Shown here piece by piece: positions 17,418 to 26,500 of a stretch of DNA of 64,000 nt. The stretch is from an uncultured Bacteroidota bacterium. Its GTDB lineage: Bacteria > Bacteroidota > Bacteroidia > Flavobacteriales > Flavobacteriaceae. Both the position numbers and the translations under genes were made by a program. Positions within the stretch are counted from its first letter, which is position 1; every line of letters begins with the position of its first letter. Under the pieces are notes generated by a model that saw only the letters and a program-made list of their open reading frames with translations, ran no database searches and was not told where the DNA came from. The stretch lies in NCBI GenBank assembly GCA_902620455.1, contig CACNIG010000006.1:1-64000 (forward strand), read 5' to 3'.

Positions 17418-18076
17418 TGGTAAGTGTATTTATGCCCTTAAGATCAGGTTCAAAATCAATTACCAATAAAAATATTAAATTATTTAATGGAAAACCTCTT
17501 TGTTATTGGGCTTTAAAAGCTTGTCAGGATAGTAATTTAATTAATGAAATAATTGTTGCAATTGATTCCAAAAAATACAAAAATATCATATCTAATTTTA
17601 AGTTTGATAAAATAAATTTCTATAATAGGAAACCAGTTAATTCCAAAGATATATCTTCTACTGAAAGTGTAATTTTAGAATATCTTTCTACTAATACTCT
17701 TCCATTTGATTCAATTTTTATATTAGTTCAAGCTACATCACCTCATATAAAATCAATTGAACTTGATGAAATGATTTTAAAATCTCAATCGAAGAACAAA
17801 GACATTGTAAGTTGTGTTAGGTTAAAAAGATTTATTTGGGGTGAAAATGGTGTTCCTATAAATTATAACATTAATAAAAGACCAAGGCGGCAAGATTTTG
17901 AAGGATTATTAGTTGAGAACGGTGCAGTCTATATCTCAAGAGTAAAAAAAATCATTGAAAGTAATTGTAGGGTAAGTGGAAGAATAAGTTTATACGAAAT
18001 GAATGAAAATTCTTTTTTTGAAATCGATGAAGATCAAGATTTTTTGATTTCAGAATTATTAATGAAAAGATTTTAA
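17417..18076 (+). CDS. CMP-nonulosonate (acylneuraminate) cytidylyltransferase
   Basis: 219 residues. The N-terminal nucleotide-binding signature RSGSKSITNKNIKLFNGKPL matches NeuA-type enzymes (RxGSKGIxxKNIxxxxGKPL), followed by KDISSTESVILEYL and FILVQATSPH, where the Asp/Gln/Thr-Ser-Pro segment binds CTP-Mg. Later IEIDEDQD-like residues (FFEIDEDQDF) form the metal site. It activates a nonulosonic acid as its CMP derivative. The start codon overlaps the NeuB-like stop, so synthase and activator are translationally coupled. Confidence 0.9.
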   Translation: MVSVFMPLRSGSKSITNKNIKLFNGKPLCYWALKACQDSNLINEIIVAIDSKKYKNIISNFKFDKINFYNRKPVNSKDISSTESVILEYLSTNTLPFDSIFILVQATSPHIKSIELDEMILKSQSKNKDIVSCVRLKRFIWGENGVPINYNINKRPRRQDFEGLLVENGAVYISRVKKIIESNCRVSGRISLYEMNENSFFEIDEDQDFLISELLMKRF

Positions 18077-18091
18077 TCGAATAATAATTTG

Positions 18092-19135
18092 ATGAATCAA
18101 AATAAAATCATTTTTTTGTATGCTGAATTAACTCCTTATTTAATTGGTTGTCTTCAATCATTTATTGAAGAAAATTCTAATTTAAGTATAAGAGTATATT
18201 ACCATAATGTATTTAATAAATTGGATTTAAATATTACTTCAATTGAGTTTATTGATAGAAAAATTTTTAAAAATGAATTAGAGCTATACTATGATGTAAA
18301 AAAAAACAGACCGAAAGTATTGTTAATTTCTGGAAGAATGGACAAAGGATATTTATTTGTAGCTAAAAAATTTAAAAATACTATACAAAGAGTATGTCTA
18401 TTCGATACTATTTACAGAAATGATATTCTAAACTTGATTAAAAAGTTGTTTTCAAAATATTTATACAAACAATATTTTGATGTTATGTGGGGAGTTGGAA
18501 AGTTACAAGAAAAATTTGCATTAGAAATAGGTTATAAATCTGAAAATATCCGTAATGGTTTTTATGTAGCTGATAAAAAGTTTTCTGATAATAATTTTAC
18601 TCCAAATTTTCATAGAAAAAATTATAATTTTTTATTTATTGGTAGACTAGTTAAAGAAAAAAATATTCTAAATTTTGCACAAGCAATTGAAAATCTAAAT
18701 AATAAAACTAATTCAAATCACAAGCTTGGAGTCATTGGAGACGGATATCTTAAGCAAAGTATAATTAATTTCTCATGTACTAATTATTTAGGATCCAAGA
18801 CTCAAGATGAGATTATTTCAATTTCACATAACTATCAAGCCTTTTGCTTGCCAAGTATTTATGAGCCCTGGGGAGTTGTTCTCCACGAAATGGCTTCAAT
18901 TGGTATGCCAATTCTTTCATCTGACCAATGTGGCTCTGCATATGATCTAATAGAAGATGGAAAAAATGGTTTTAAATTTAATCCACACAGTATAAAATCT
19001 ATTGAAAACTCTTTAATTAAATTTATTAGCCTAACATTGCATGAAAAAATTAAATTTAGTGAGAGATCAAAGGAAATCTCAAAAAAAATCAATCATATTC
19101 AATGGAATAATAATCTTTTAGGTCTTTTAAAATAA
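18092..19135 (+). CDS. Glycosyltransferase, GT-B fold family 4-like
   Basis: 347 residues from ATG 18092 (the preceding in-frame TTG is disregarded). The C-terminal donor domain carries NFLFIGRLVKEKNI, GVIGDGYLK and the E-x7-E type segment FCLPSIYEPWGVVLHEMASIGMPIL with conserved glutamates, followed by GKNGFKFNPHS. This is the pattern of retaining GT4 enzymes. It should add one sugar to the lipid-linked glycan on the cytoplasmic side; donor and acceptor unknown. Confidence 0.88.
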   Translation: MNQNKIIFLYAELTPYLIGCLQSFIEENSNLSIRVYYHNVFNKLDLNITSIEFIDRKIFKNELELYYDVKKNRPKVLLISGRMDKGYLFVAKKFKNTIQRVCLFDTIYRNDILNLIKKLFSKYLYKQYFDVMWGVGKLQEKFALEIGYKSENIRNGFYVADKKFSDNNFTPNFHRKNYNFLFIGRLVKEKNILNFAQAIENLNNKTNSNHKLGVIGDGYLKQSIINFSCTNYLGSKTQDEIISISHNYQAFCLPSIYEPWGVVLHEMASIGMPILSSDQCGSAYDLIEDGKNGFKFNPHSIKSIENSLIKFISLTLHEKIKFSERSKEISKKINHIQWNNNLLGLLK

Positions 19136-19139
19136 TAAA

Positions 19140-20237
19140 ATGATAATTGGTATTGATGCGTCAAATATTCGGACTGGAGGAGGTAAAAAGCACCTTATCA
19201 ATTTTATAAACTATTCATTAGAGAATAATTCAAATCTTAAGTTTGTACTGATCTCGAATTACTATATAATTAAATTATTCTCAAAAAACAATAGAGTTCA
19301 ATGTCATACTAACTTATTACTAAATAGCTTTAATTTTTTATCATTTCTCTCACAGATAATTTTTTCATCATACTACTTGAAAAAAAATAATTGTGAGATG
19401 GTATTTGTTCCTGGAGGGATTTTTCTTGGAAATTTTAAACCAATATTTTCAATGAGTCAAAACATGCTGCCTTTTGAGCCTGCACAATTAAAAGATTTTA
19501 AGTTTATTAAAAAACTAAAATTTAATTTAATGAGGGCCTTGCAACTCTATACATTTAAAAAATCTAAAGGGGTAATTTTTCTTACGGACTATGCTAAAGC
19601 TAAGATTAATGAATATATAGATTTAAAAAATAATTCTATTGTTATACCTCATGGAGTTGATAAACAAAGTATTAATCATTATAATTTTAATAAAGAGAAA
19701 TTCAATATCTTGTATGTTTCAGATTTTTTACCCTATAAGCATAATTATAATGTTGTAAAGGCTGTATCAGAGTTAATTTTAGAAGGCTATAGTTTAGACC
19801 TAACTTTAATAGGAAAAAAAGATGTATATCAATATGGAAAGATTTATAATATCATAAATAACCATAGTAAATTAAAAAATAGAATTAATATAATGGGTCA
19901 ATTAGATAATACAGTTGTTCAATCATACTACAAGAATTCCTCAATGTTCTTATTTGCATCAACTTGCGAAAACTTACCTTTTATTTTACTTGAAGCAATG
20001 TCATTTGGCCTACCTATCATTTCATCTGACAAAAGACCAATGCGTGATATGCTTAGTGGTAAAAATATTTTTTTTGACAGCACTAACATTGAATCTATAA
20101 AAAAAGTGATTATAAAAAACTTATCAGAAGATAAATGTGTCAAAATGTCATCTTTTAATTTCAAATTATCAAATCTTTACTTATTTGAGACAAATGCTCA
20201 AGACACTCTTAATTTTTTTAAAAAAATGACTTCCTAA
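19140..20237 (+). CDS. Glycosyltransferase, GT-B fold family 4-like
   Basis: 365 residues. The N-terminal acceptor domain begins MIIGIDASNIRTGGGKKHL; the central MSQNMLPFEP and IVIPHGVDK and the C-terminal FLFASTCENLPFILLEAMSFGLPIISS with its two glutamates identify a GT4-type transferase. It lies four bases after the previous transferase gene and is the last gene before a 113-base gap that precedes the FucNAc cassette. Confidence 0.88.
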   Translation: MIIGIDASNIRTGGGKKHLINFINYSLENNSNLKFVLISNYYIIKLFSKNNRVQCHTNLLLNSFNFLSFLSQIIFSSYYLKKNNCEMVFVPGGIFLGNFKPIFSMSQNMLPFEPAQLKDFKFIKKLKFNLMRALQLYTFKKSKGVIFLTDYAKAKINEYIDLKNNSIVIPHGVDKQSINHYNFNKEKFNILYVSDFLPYKHNYNVVKAVSELILEGYSLDLTLIGKKDVYQYGKIYNIINNHSKLKNRINIMGQLDNTVVQSYYKNSSMFLFASTCENLPFILLEAMSFGLPIISSDKRPMRDMLSGKNIFFDSTNIESIKKVIIKNLSEDKCVKMSSFNFKLSNLYLFETNAQDTLNFFKKMTS

Positions 20238-20326
20238 AAGTAAAAATTTAAAATTTTATTTAAAGAGTTAAATATTTAGGTACTTATTGATAAAGGGATA
20301 CCACAAGTATTTATAAATATTATCAA

Positions 20327-20334
20327 TATATTTG
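20327..20334 (+). promoter_or_regulatory. Possible -7 promoter element before the FucNAc cassette
   Basis: TATATTTG matches TAnnTTTG, 16 bases before the fnlA-like ATG, in a 113-base intergenic gap within an otherwise tightly packed operon. No TTG is present at the proper -33 distance, so this is a weak internal promoter candidate at most. Confidence 0.3.
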
Positions 20335-20350
20335 TTTTTATACGATAAAA

Positions 20351-21355
20351 ATGAGCACTTTACTAATAACAGGAGGTACAGGTTCTTTTGGGAAATCAGT
20401 TCTTAAAAAATACATTAACAATAAGAAATTTAATGAAATTAGAATCTTTTCAAGAGATGAAAAAAAACAGGATGACCTCAGAAATTCAATTAATTCTTCA
20501 AAATTAAAATTCTACATAGGAGACATAAGAGATAAAGATTCAGTCAACAAAGTTGTAGATGGAGTAGACTTTATTTTTCATGCAGCAGCATTAAAGCAAG
20601 TACCATCTTGTGAATTCTTTCCAATACAAGCAGTAAAAACAAACATCCTTGGAACTAATAATCTGTTATCAATTGCAAAGGCTAAAAATGTAAAAAAAGT
20701 TGTGGTCTTAAGTACAGATAAAGCTGCATATCCAATTAATGCTATGGGTATGTCTAAAGCACTTATGGAGAAAGTAATGATAGCTAACTCTAGAGATCTC
20801 AAAAATTCAAAAAATATTTTTTGCGGAACTAGATATGGTAATGTTATGGCTTCTAGAGGTTCAGTAATTCCCCTATTTATTGAACAAGCTAAGAATAATT
20901 CTCAAATTACTATAACTAATCCTAATATGACAAGGTTTATGATGAATCTATCTGATGCTGTTAACTTAGTTATGTATGCATTTGAAAATGGTAAAAACGG
21001 AGAAATATATGTTCAGAAATCTCCTGCAACTACCATAGAAAACTTAGCTAAGGCAATAATTGATATCTATAACTCAAAGTCAAAAATAAAATTTATAGGA
21101 ATTAGACATGGTGAGAAGATGTATGAGACTTTAGTAACAAAAGAGGAAATGTCAATGTCAATTGATTTAAAAAAATATTTTAAAATAGTACCTGATGTAC
21201 GGGACTTAAATTATAATAAGTATTTTAAAGAAGGTAATAATAATAATTCTGTATCTGAGTATAATTCTAATAATACAGAAATTCTAAATATTAATCAAAT
21301 GAAAAAAATGTTATTACAGCTACCTGAAATCAAAAAAGATTTAAATTTAATCTAA
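20351..21355 (+). CDS. fnlA: UDP-GlcNAc 4,6-dehydratase/5-epimerase (CapE/FnlA-like)
   Basis: 334 residues. NAD motif TGGTGSFGKSVLKKY, then SRDEKKQDDLR, HAAALKQVPSCEFFP and LSTDKAAYPINAMGMSKALM. The usual SDR catalytic Tyr is Met here (GMSKALMEK), a hallmark of the CapE/FlaA1/PseB branch. The enzyme starts conversion of UDP-GlcNAc toward UDP-N-acetyl-L-fucosamine. The next two genes encode the remaining two steps, which settles the assignment over other FlaA1-like dehydratases. Confidence 0.88.
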   Translation: MSTLLITGGTGSFGKSVLKKYINNKKFNEIRIFSRDEKKQDDLRNSINSSKLKFYIGDIRDKDSVNKVVDGVDFIFHAAALKQVPSCEFFPIQAVKTNILGTNNLLSIAKAKNVKKVVVLSTDKAAYPINAMGMSKALMEKVMIANSRDLKNSKNIFCGTRYGNVMASRGSVIPLFIEQAKNNSQITITNPNMTRFMMNLSDAVNLVMYAFENGKNGEIYVQKSPATTIENLAKAIIDIYNSKSKIKFIGIRHGEKMYETLVTKEEMSMSIDLKKYFKIVPDVRDLNYNKYFKEGNNNNSVSEYNSNNTEILNINQMKKMLLQLPEIKKDLNLI

Positions 21356-21361
21356 TCTCAT

Positions 21362-22468
21362 TTGAGAATTTTAATTTCAGGACATACAGGATTTTTAGGT
21401 AAACACTTGTTAAGAGTGTTAAAGACATCTAATCTAGATTTAAAAACTAATTTTTTAGAAAAAAATGATTTTAAAGATCCAGCCGTTTTAGGCTCAAAGA
21501 TTTTAAAAAATGATATTATTTTTCATTTTGCTGGTGTAAATAGGGACATTAATGAGAAAGAAGTATTTGATAAAAATAATTTAATAAATGAATCTCTTTT
21601 AAAAGCTTTAAGGGACAGTTCATTTAATGGTAAACTTATTTTTTCATCATCAATCCAAGAAAAAAGCGGCACATTATATGGAGAAGCAAAGAGAGATGCA
21701 AGAATAAAATTTTTAAATCTTTCAAAAGAATTAAATTTTAAATTCTACGGATTATTACTTCCAAATATTTTTGGACCCTTTTGTAAGCCTTTCTATAATT
21801 CTTTTATATCAACTTTTTCATTTGAAATTATATCAAATAAAATACCTAAAATTAAAGATGATAAAGAAATATCTTTAATGTATGTTGGTGATTTAATGGA
21901 TAACCTGATAAAAATTATATCAGATTCAGAAATAAACTTTAAAGAGAATATATATATTAAAAAAGTATCAACAGTTCTATCGAAACTTAGCAACTTTAAT
22001 GATGAATATATTAAAAAAGGAATTATGCCAGATATTAATTCACATTTTGACTTATGTCTTTTTAATACTTTTCGATCCTATATTAATTATCAAGAATTCT
22101 TTCCAAGAAAATATAATAACTTTACAGATGATAGAGGGTCATTTACTGAACTAATAAGGTTTAGTTCTAGAGGCCAATCATCTTTTTCAATAACTAATAA
22201 GAATATCATAAGAGGTAATCATTTTCATACAAGAAAAATTGAAAGATTTTCTGTTATAAAAGGTAAGGCAATAATTAAACTTAGGGAAGTTCTATCAAAT
22301 GATGTAATAGAACTTTATTTTGATGGAGAAACCCCTTCATATATTGACATTCCTATTTGGTATACTCATAGTTTAAGCAATATTGGAAAAGAAGAATTAA
22401 TTACTTGTTTTTGGATTAATGAACATTATGATGATGAAACCTCTGATACCTACATTGAAAATGTTTAA
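21362..22468 (+). CDS. fnlB: Bifunctional epimerase/reductase with C-terminal cupin (CapF/FnlB-like)
   Basis: 368 residues from a TTG start, six bases after the fnlA stop; no ATG fits before the NAD motif SGHTGFLGKHLL. Residues 1-240 form a short SDR domain with YGEAKRDA (Tyr-x3-Lys) and GLLLPNIFGPFCKPF. Residues 255-368 form a cupin with GNHFHTRKIERFSVIKGKA and IPIWYTHSL, the zinc-binding layout known from Staphylococcus CapF. It performs C3 epimerisation and C4 reduction in UDP-L-FucNAc synthesis. Confidence 0.9.
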   Translation: MRILISGHTGFLGKHLLRVLKTSNLDLKTNFLEKNDFKDPAVLGSKILKNDIIFHFAGVNRDINEKEVFDKNNLINESLLKALRDSSFNGKLIFSSSIQEKSGTLYGEAKRDARIKFLNLSKELNFKFYGLLLPNIFGPFCKPFYNSFISTFSFEIISNKIPKIKDDKEISLMYVGDLMDNLIKIISDSEINFKENIYIKKVSTVLSKLSNFNDEYIKKGIMPDINSHFDLCLFNTFRSYINYQEFFPRKYNNFTDDRGSFTELIRFSSRGQSSFSITNKNIIRGNHFHTRKIERFSVIKGKAIIKLREVLSNDVIELYFDGETPSYIDIPIWYTHSLSNIGKEELITCFWINEHYDDETSDTYIENV

Positions 22469-22483
22469 CTTAGTTATGTCAAT

Positions 22484-23629
22484 ATGAGTTTAGTTAAAAT
22501 TAAATTAGTTACAATTATTGGAACGAGGCCTGAAATTATAAGGTTATCTTCTATCATCAAAAGACTTAATAAATCAAAGATTTTTGACCACTATTTAATC
22601 CATACTGGACAGAACTATGACTTTGAATTGAATGAAATCTTTTTTAAAGATCTTGATATACCTAAGCCAAATAAATTTTTAAACCTTGCAAAAGATTCTC
22701 CATCTAAAACAATTGGCAATATCCTTATTAATATTGATGATGCGCTTGACGAGATTAAGCCTGACGCAGTTCTTGTTTTAGGTGACACAAACAGTTGCTT
22801 GTCTGTAATTTCTGCAAAAAAGAAAAAAATTCCAATTTTTCATTTTGAAGCTGGTAATAGGTGCTTTGACCAACGTGTACCAGAAGAAACTAATAGGGTA
22901 ATTGTTGACCACATATCAGATATTAATATGACATATAGCTCAATAGCTCGGGACTACCTAATACGTGAAGGATTAAACCCTGATAGAATAATTAAAATAG
23001 GCTCACCAATGCTCGAAGTTATTGAAGACAACATTTTAAAAATTAATAACTCTAAAATTCTAAATAAATTAAATTTACAAAAAGATAAATTCTTCCTAGT
23101 TTCATGCCACAGAGAAGAAAATGTGGATATTGTTAAACACCTAAAAACTTTACTCCAATCTTTAAACTCTTTGTCAAAAGAATATAAATATCCAATTATA
23201 TTCCCAATCCATCCAAGAACTAAAAAGCAAATTGAAAGCAATAAAATAAAGCTAGACAGTAAAATTCAATTAATTAAACCCTTAAGCTTCTCCGATTATT
23301 GTAGCCTTCAAAAAGACTCATTTGTAGTCCTTTCTGATAGTGGGACGATATTTGAGGAATCCTCTATCCTTAATTTTAGAGCCTTAAATCTAAGAGAATC
23401 TCATGAGAGACCAGAGGCTGTTGAAGAAACAACAGTTGTTATCTCAGGTCTAAAGAAAGAAAGAATTCTACAAGGGATAGAAATTCTACAAAATCAATTT
23501 ACTGGTTTAAAAAGAAACATAAATATTGTAAATGATTATAATGTTAAAAATGTTTCTTTTAAAGTAGAAAGATTAATTGCATCTTATATAGATTACGTAA
23601 ATAGAGTAGTTTGGCAAAAAGAATTTTAA
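22484..23629 (+). CDS. fnlC: UDP-HexNAc 2-epimerase (CapG/FnlC-like, WecB family)
   Basis: 381 residues. WecB-family motifs: IIGTRPEIIRLSSI, HTGQNYD, VLVLGDTNSCL, FHFEAGNRCFDQRVPEE, SCHREENV, IHPRTKKQI and VLSDSGTIFEESSI. It is the third enzyme of the FucNAc cassette, giving UDP-L-FucNAc from its talo isomer. The HREEN and FEAGNRCFDQRVPEE details fit the FnlC subgroup. Its 3' end overlaps the following transferase by 19 bases. Confidence 0.9.
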   Translation: MSLVKIKLVTIIGTRPEIIRLSSIIKRLNKSKIFDHYLIHTGQNYDFELNEIFFKDLDIPKPNKFLNLAKDSPSKTIGNILINIDDALDEIKPDAVLVLGDTNSCLSVISAKKKKIPIFHFEAGNRCFDQRVPEETNRVIVDHISDINMTYSSIARDYLIREGLNPDRIIKIGSPMLEVIEDNILKINNSKILNKLNLQKDKFFLVSCHREENVDIVKHLKTLLQSLNSLSKEYKYPIIFPIHPRTKKQIESNKIKLDSKIQLIKPLSFSDYCSLQKDSFVVLSDSGTIFEESSILNFRALNLRESHERPEAVEETTVVISGLKKERILQGIEILQNQFTGLKRNINIVNDYNVKNVSFKVERLIASYIDYVNRVVWQKEF

Positions 23630-24822
23630 TTTACACCAATCACTTTTATCCAGAACAATTTAAAATAAATGAAATTGTTGATTGGCTTTCTAATGAGCCT
23701 TATCATGTTAGAGTCATTACATGTATTCCAAATTATCCAGGGGGAAAGTTTTATAAAGGGTATAATATTAACTCCTTATTTAGAAAACATATTAATGATA
23801 ACATTATAATCAATAGGTTACCCTTGATCCCAAGAGGAAATGGCAACTATTTTATTCGAATTCTTAGCTATTTAAGCTATTTTATATCAGCATTCTTTTT
23901 TAATTTTTATATAATTTTTTTTAAAAAAAAATATGATTATGTATTTGTACACCATACTAGCCCTTTTTTAATTGCAATACATCCAATTATGTATGGTTTC
24001 TTCCATAAAACAACTAAGATTTTATGGGATCTAGATTTATGGCCAGACACACTAAAAGTGTTAAATATTATTCGCTCAAAATTGGTACTCAACACTCTTG
24101 AGCTTTCTGTAAAGTTTATTTACAGTTTCTATGATAAAATATTAATTGGTTCTAAAGGTTTTGAAGGATTATTAAAAAAAAGATTTGATGGAGAAATTAT
24201 TTATTTTCCAAATTGGTCTGAGTCTGTCATTGAGGATAATAAAAACTTAAAAGCTGTAAATCTTGATATTCCTGATAATCATTTTACAATAATGTACACT
24301 GGTAACATAGGTAAAGCTCAAGGCTTTGATGTTTTAGTTGATGTAATTAAACAGCTTAAGGATAAAAATATTTTTTGGATTTTTATTGGGGAAGGAAGTT
24401 TAAAAAAAAATTTAATTATTGATCTTGATAATTTGAATTTATTAAATAAATGTAAATTTATAAATCAGATAGATATAGTTGATGTTCCCAGCTATTCTAA
24501 ACTGGCTGATGCAATGTTTTTTTCATTAAAAGATAATTATCTCTTTTCCAGAACTGTTCCTGCAAAAATGCAATCATATATGGCATTAGGAAAACCTATT
24601 ATTGCACTTATTAAAGGAGAAGGGGCTAAAATAATAAGGGACTCTAATTCAGGAATTGTAATATCAAATTCTGACACCAAAAAAATTGCCTCATCAATTA
24701 TCAATTTTTCAGAAACGAAAGAAACTGAATTAAATGAAATGGGAGAAAATGGTAGAAAGTTTTATCTAAATAACTTTAGTATTAGATTAAGGAAGAAACA
24801 ACTACTGAGTCTTTTTAAATAA
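23611..24822 (+). CDS. Glycosyltransferase family 4, probable FucNAc transferase (WbuB/WcaI-like)
   Basis: 403 residues from a TTG start within fnlC. It begins RILIYTNHFYPEQFKINEIV and contains VHHTSPFLIAIHPIM with a following hydrophobic stretch, ILWDLDLWPDTLKVLN, IMYTGNIGKAQGFDVLVDVI and FSRTVPAKMQSYMALGKPII. These match the WbuB/WcaI group that use UDP-L-FucNAc or related donors and sit beside fnlABC in other O-antigen clusters. Donor is inferred from location. Confidence 0.85.
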   Translation: MAKRILIYTNHFYPEQFKINEIVDWLSNEPYHVRVITCIPNYPGGKFYKGYNINSLFRKHINDNIIINRLPLIPRGNGNYFIRILSYLSYFISAFFFNFYIIFFKKKYDYVFVHHTSPFLIAIHPIMYGFFHKTTKILWDLDLWPDTLKVLNIIRSKLVLNTLELSVKFIYSFYDKILIGSKGFEGLLKKRFDGEIIYFPNWSESVIEDNKNLKAVNLDIPDNHFTIMYTGNIGKAQGFDVLVDVIKQLKDKNIFWIFIGEGSLKKNLIIDLDNLNLLNKCKFINQIDIVDVPSYSKLADAMFFSLKDNYLFSRTVPAKMQSYMALGKPIIALIKGEGAKIIRDSNSGIVISNSDTKKIASSIINFSETKETELNEMGENGRKFYLNNFSIRLRKKQLLSLFK

Positions 24823-25746
24823 AAAAATCATTTTACCGTTAGGAGACTTATGGTATTTTGGCTTATAATCAAGACTAAATAATTTAATATTATTCCACTT
24901 TTTTATATATAGGTAATTTAAAATAATTTGAAAATGAGTTGTTACATTAATACCTTTTTTAAATATTTTTTTTAACCAAAAGGGAATAAACAAACCATAA
25001 CATGCTTTTATAAAATTTTTCAAATTTTTTTTATGAAAAATAAAAACTTCACAACTAAAATTATATTTATTACCTGTATTTATCCAATTTTTTAACAGAG
25101 GCTCATGCTCACCATTCATCCTTCTCGTAAATTTTTTATTAATATCCATATTATTTTCGATTTTATATTTTTTTGAATATTCTATATCAAGCATAGCTTC
25201 AATTTGACTATTAGATATATAATTTGGCTGTCCTCTATCAAAACATAATAAGATTCCATTTGGTTTTAGGATTCTGCTAATTTCTTTAAAAGTTAAATCA
25301 AAGTTTTCTGAATGATGTATGGAATCAAAACCAACTACAAAATCAACAGAATTATTCTGAAATTTAGTTCTATTAAAGTCACCAATTATACAGTTTAACT
25401 TAGGTGAAGTTCCATTATAATCTGCAACTTTTTTCATCAAACCAAATGTCTCAGGAACCATTTCAAGAAGATATATATTTTCAATATTATCAAATATTTT
25501 CACTAAACTATTTGACAGAATTCCTGGACCAGAGCCAATTTCTAAACCAACACCACTTAGTTTTACATTAATTTTTTTACAAATTTCACTTATAAATTTT
25601 TTATGTTCATTTAAAGTAAAGTATGAGTATTCAAGTGAAATTTTATCAGGTGTTTCTTTTATCCAGTTTTTACAAGCATTATTATACTTCTTAACCCAAT
25701 CAATTTTGTTAATTTCTTTTATATCTAACCAGATTTGCTTTTTCAT
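24802..25746 (-). CDS. Class I SAM-dependent methyltransferase
   Basis: 314 residues. The Rossmann methyltransferase core lies at residues 60-170: VGLEIGSGPGILSNSL (motif I), IYLLEMVP (motif II acidic), DFVVGFDSIHHSENF (motif IV/post I) and FKEISRILKPNGILLCFDRG. The C-terminal part is basic and aromatic with no known domain seen. It runs against the glycan operon, overlapping the last transferase gene by 21 bases at the 3' ends. Methylation of a glycan, lipid or small metabolite is possible; no target can be named. Confidence 0.82.
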   Translation of the reverse strand: MKKQIWLDIKEINKIDWVKKYNNACKNWIKETPDKISLEYSYFTLNEHKKFISEICKKINVKLSGVGLEIGSGPGILSNSLVKIFDNIENIYLLEMVPETFGLMKKVADYNGTSPKLNCIIGDFNRTKFQNNSVDFVVGFDSIHHSENFDLTFKEISRILKPNGILLCFDRGQPNYISNSQIEAMLDIEYSKKYKIENNMDINKKFTRRMNGEHEPLLKNWINTGNKYNFSCEVFIFHKKNLKNFIKACYGLFIPFWLKKIFKKGINVTTHFQIILNYLYIKKWNNIKLFSLDYKPKYHKSPNGKMIFLFKKTQ

Positions 25747-25780
25747 AAATTTTGATTTAAAAATTGTTCAGATAATTAAG

Positions 25781-25811
25781 TTGTATATTGATTTCTAATA
25801 TAATAATTTTA
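25781..25811 (+). promoter_or_regulatory. Probable promoter of the DUF4956-CotH-VTC operon
   Basis: TTG at 25781-25783, 20-base spacer and TAATTTTA at 25804-25811, one mismatch from TAnnTTTG at the last base. Transcription would start about 10 bases before the first ATG. It lies in the only upstream gap for a seven-gene string. Confidence 0.42.
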
Positions 25812-25825
25812 TAAAAAATGAAATT

Positions 25826-26500
25826 ATGAATGATCTACTTGGTTTGAGTAATCTTGAGCTATCCTCAACAAGCTTATCTCAATTTATAATTGGATTCACA
25901 TTAACAGTGATATTATCCCTTATACTTAAGTGGGTTTATATTAAATACTCAAATTCTGTGTCAAATAAATCTATAATTGGAAATATTTTTCCACTTTTTG
26001 GTATTTCAATTTTTCTCATTGTAATCACAATTAAATCTAGTATAGTATTGTCACTTGGTCTTGTTGGAGCTCTATCTATAATAAGATTCAGAACAGCTAT
26101 AAAAGAGGCTGAGCAAATAGTTTATTTTTTAATCTTGACAGGAATGTCAATAGCAACTGCAGCTGGTTCATATTTCTTTCCATTTATACTCTTGTTATTT
26201 GTATATATTTACAATTATTACATCTATAACAATAAAAAAAGTGTTATACATTCTGTTAATGATCAACTTGTAATAACCCTCAAAACCATTTCAAATAATA
26301 AAATTGATGAGTTAGCAAATAAGCTAAATGAGAATGGAGTTAACGTTGAGATACAAAGTATAAACAAACAAGACGACTATGTAGTCTTGGTTTTTAAATT
26401 ATCAGATTTTGATCTTCATGCTTTAACAGTTGTTGAAGAATTTTTAAAAAAATCAAAGATACCTACAAAAGAGATTCAATTTTTTTCATCAACTGAATGA
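25826..26500 (+). CDS. DUF4956 membrane protein
   Basis: 224 residues. Membrane helices are at about 17-38, 50-70, 72-90 and 97-130, with the conserved family segment LGLVGALSIIRFRTAIKEAEQIVYF between helices, then a cytoplasmic ferredoxin-like C-terminal domain (VITLKTISNNKIDELANKL). DUF4956 has no established biochemical role but is repeatedly found next to VTC polyphosphate-polymerase and CotH genes, as here. A channel or exporter function for the polymer or a regulator of it is speculation. Its stop overlaps the CotH-like gene by four bases. Confidence 0.88.
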   Translation: MNDLLGLSNLELSSTSLSQFIIGFTLTVILSLILKWVYIKYSNSVSNKSIIGNIFPLFGISIFLIVITIKSSIVLSLGLVGALSIIRFRTAIKEAEQIVYFLILTGMSIATAAGSYFFPFILLLFVYIYNYYIYNNKKSVIHSVNDQLVITLKTISNNKIDELANKLNENGVNVEIQSINKQDDYVVLVFKLSDFDLHALTVVEEFLKKSKIPTKEIQFFSSTE

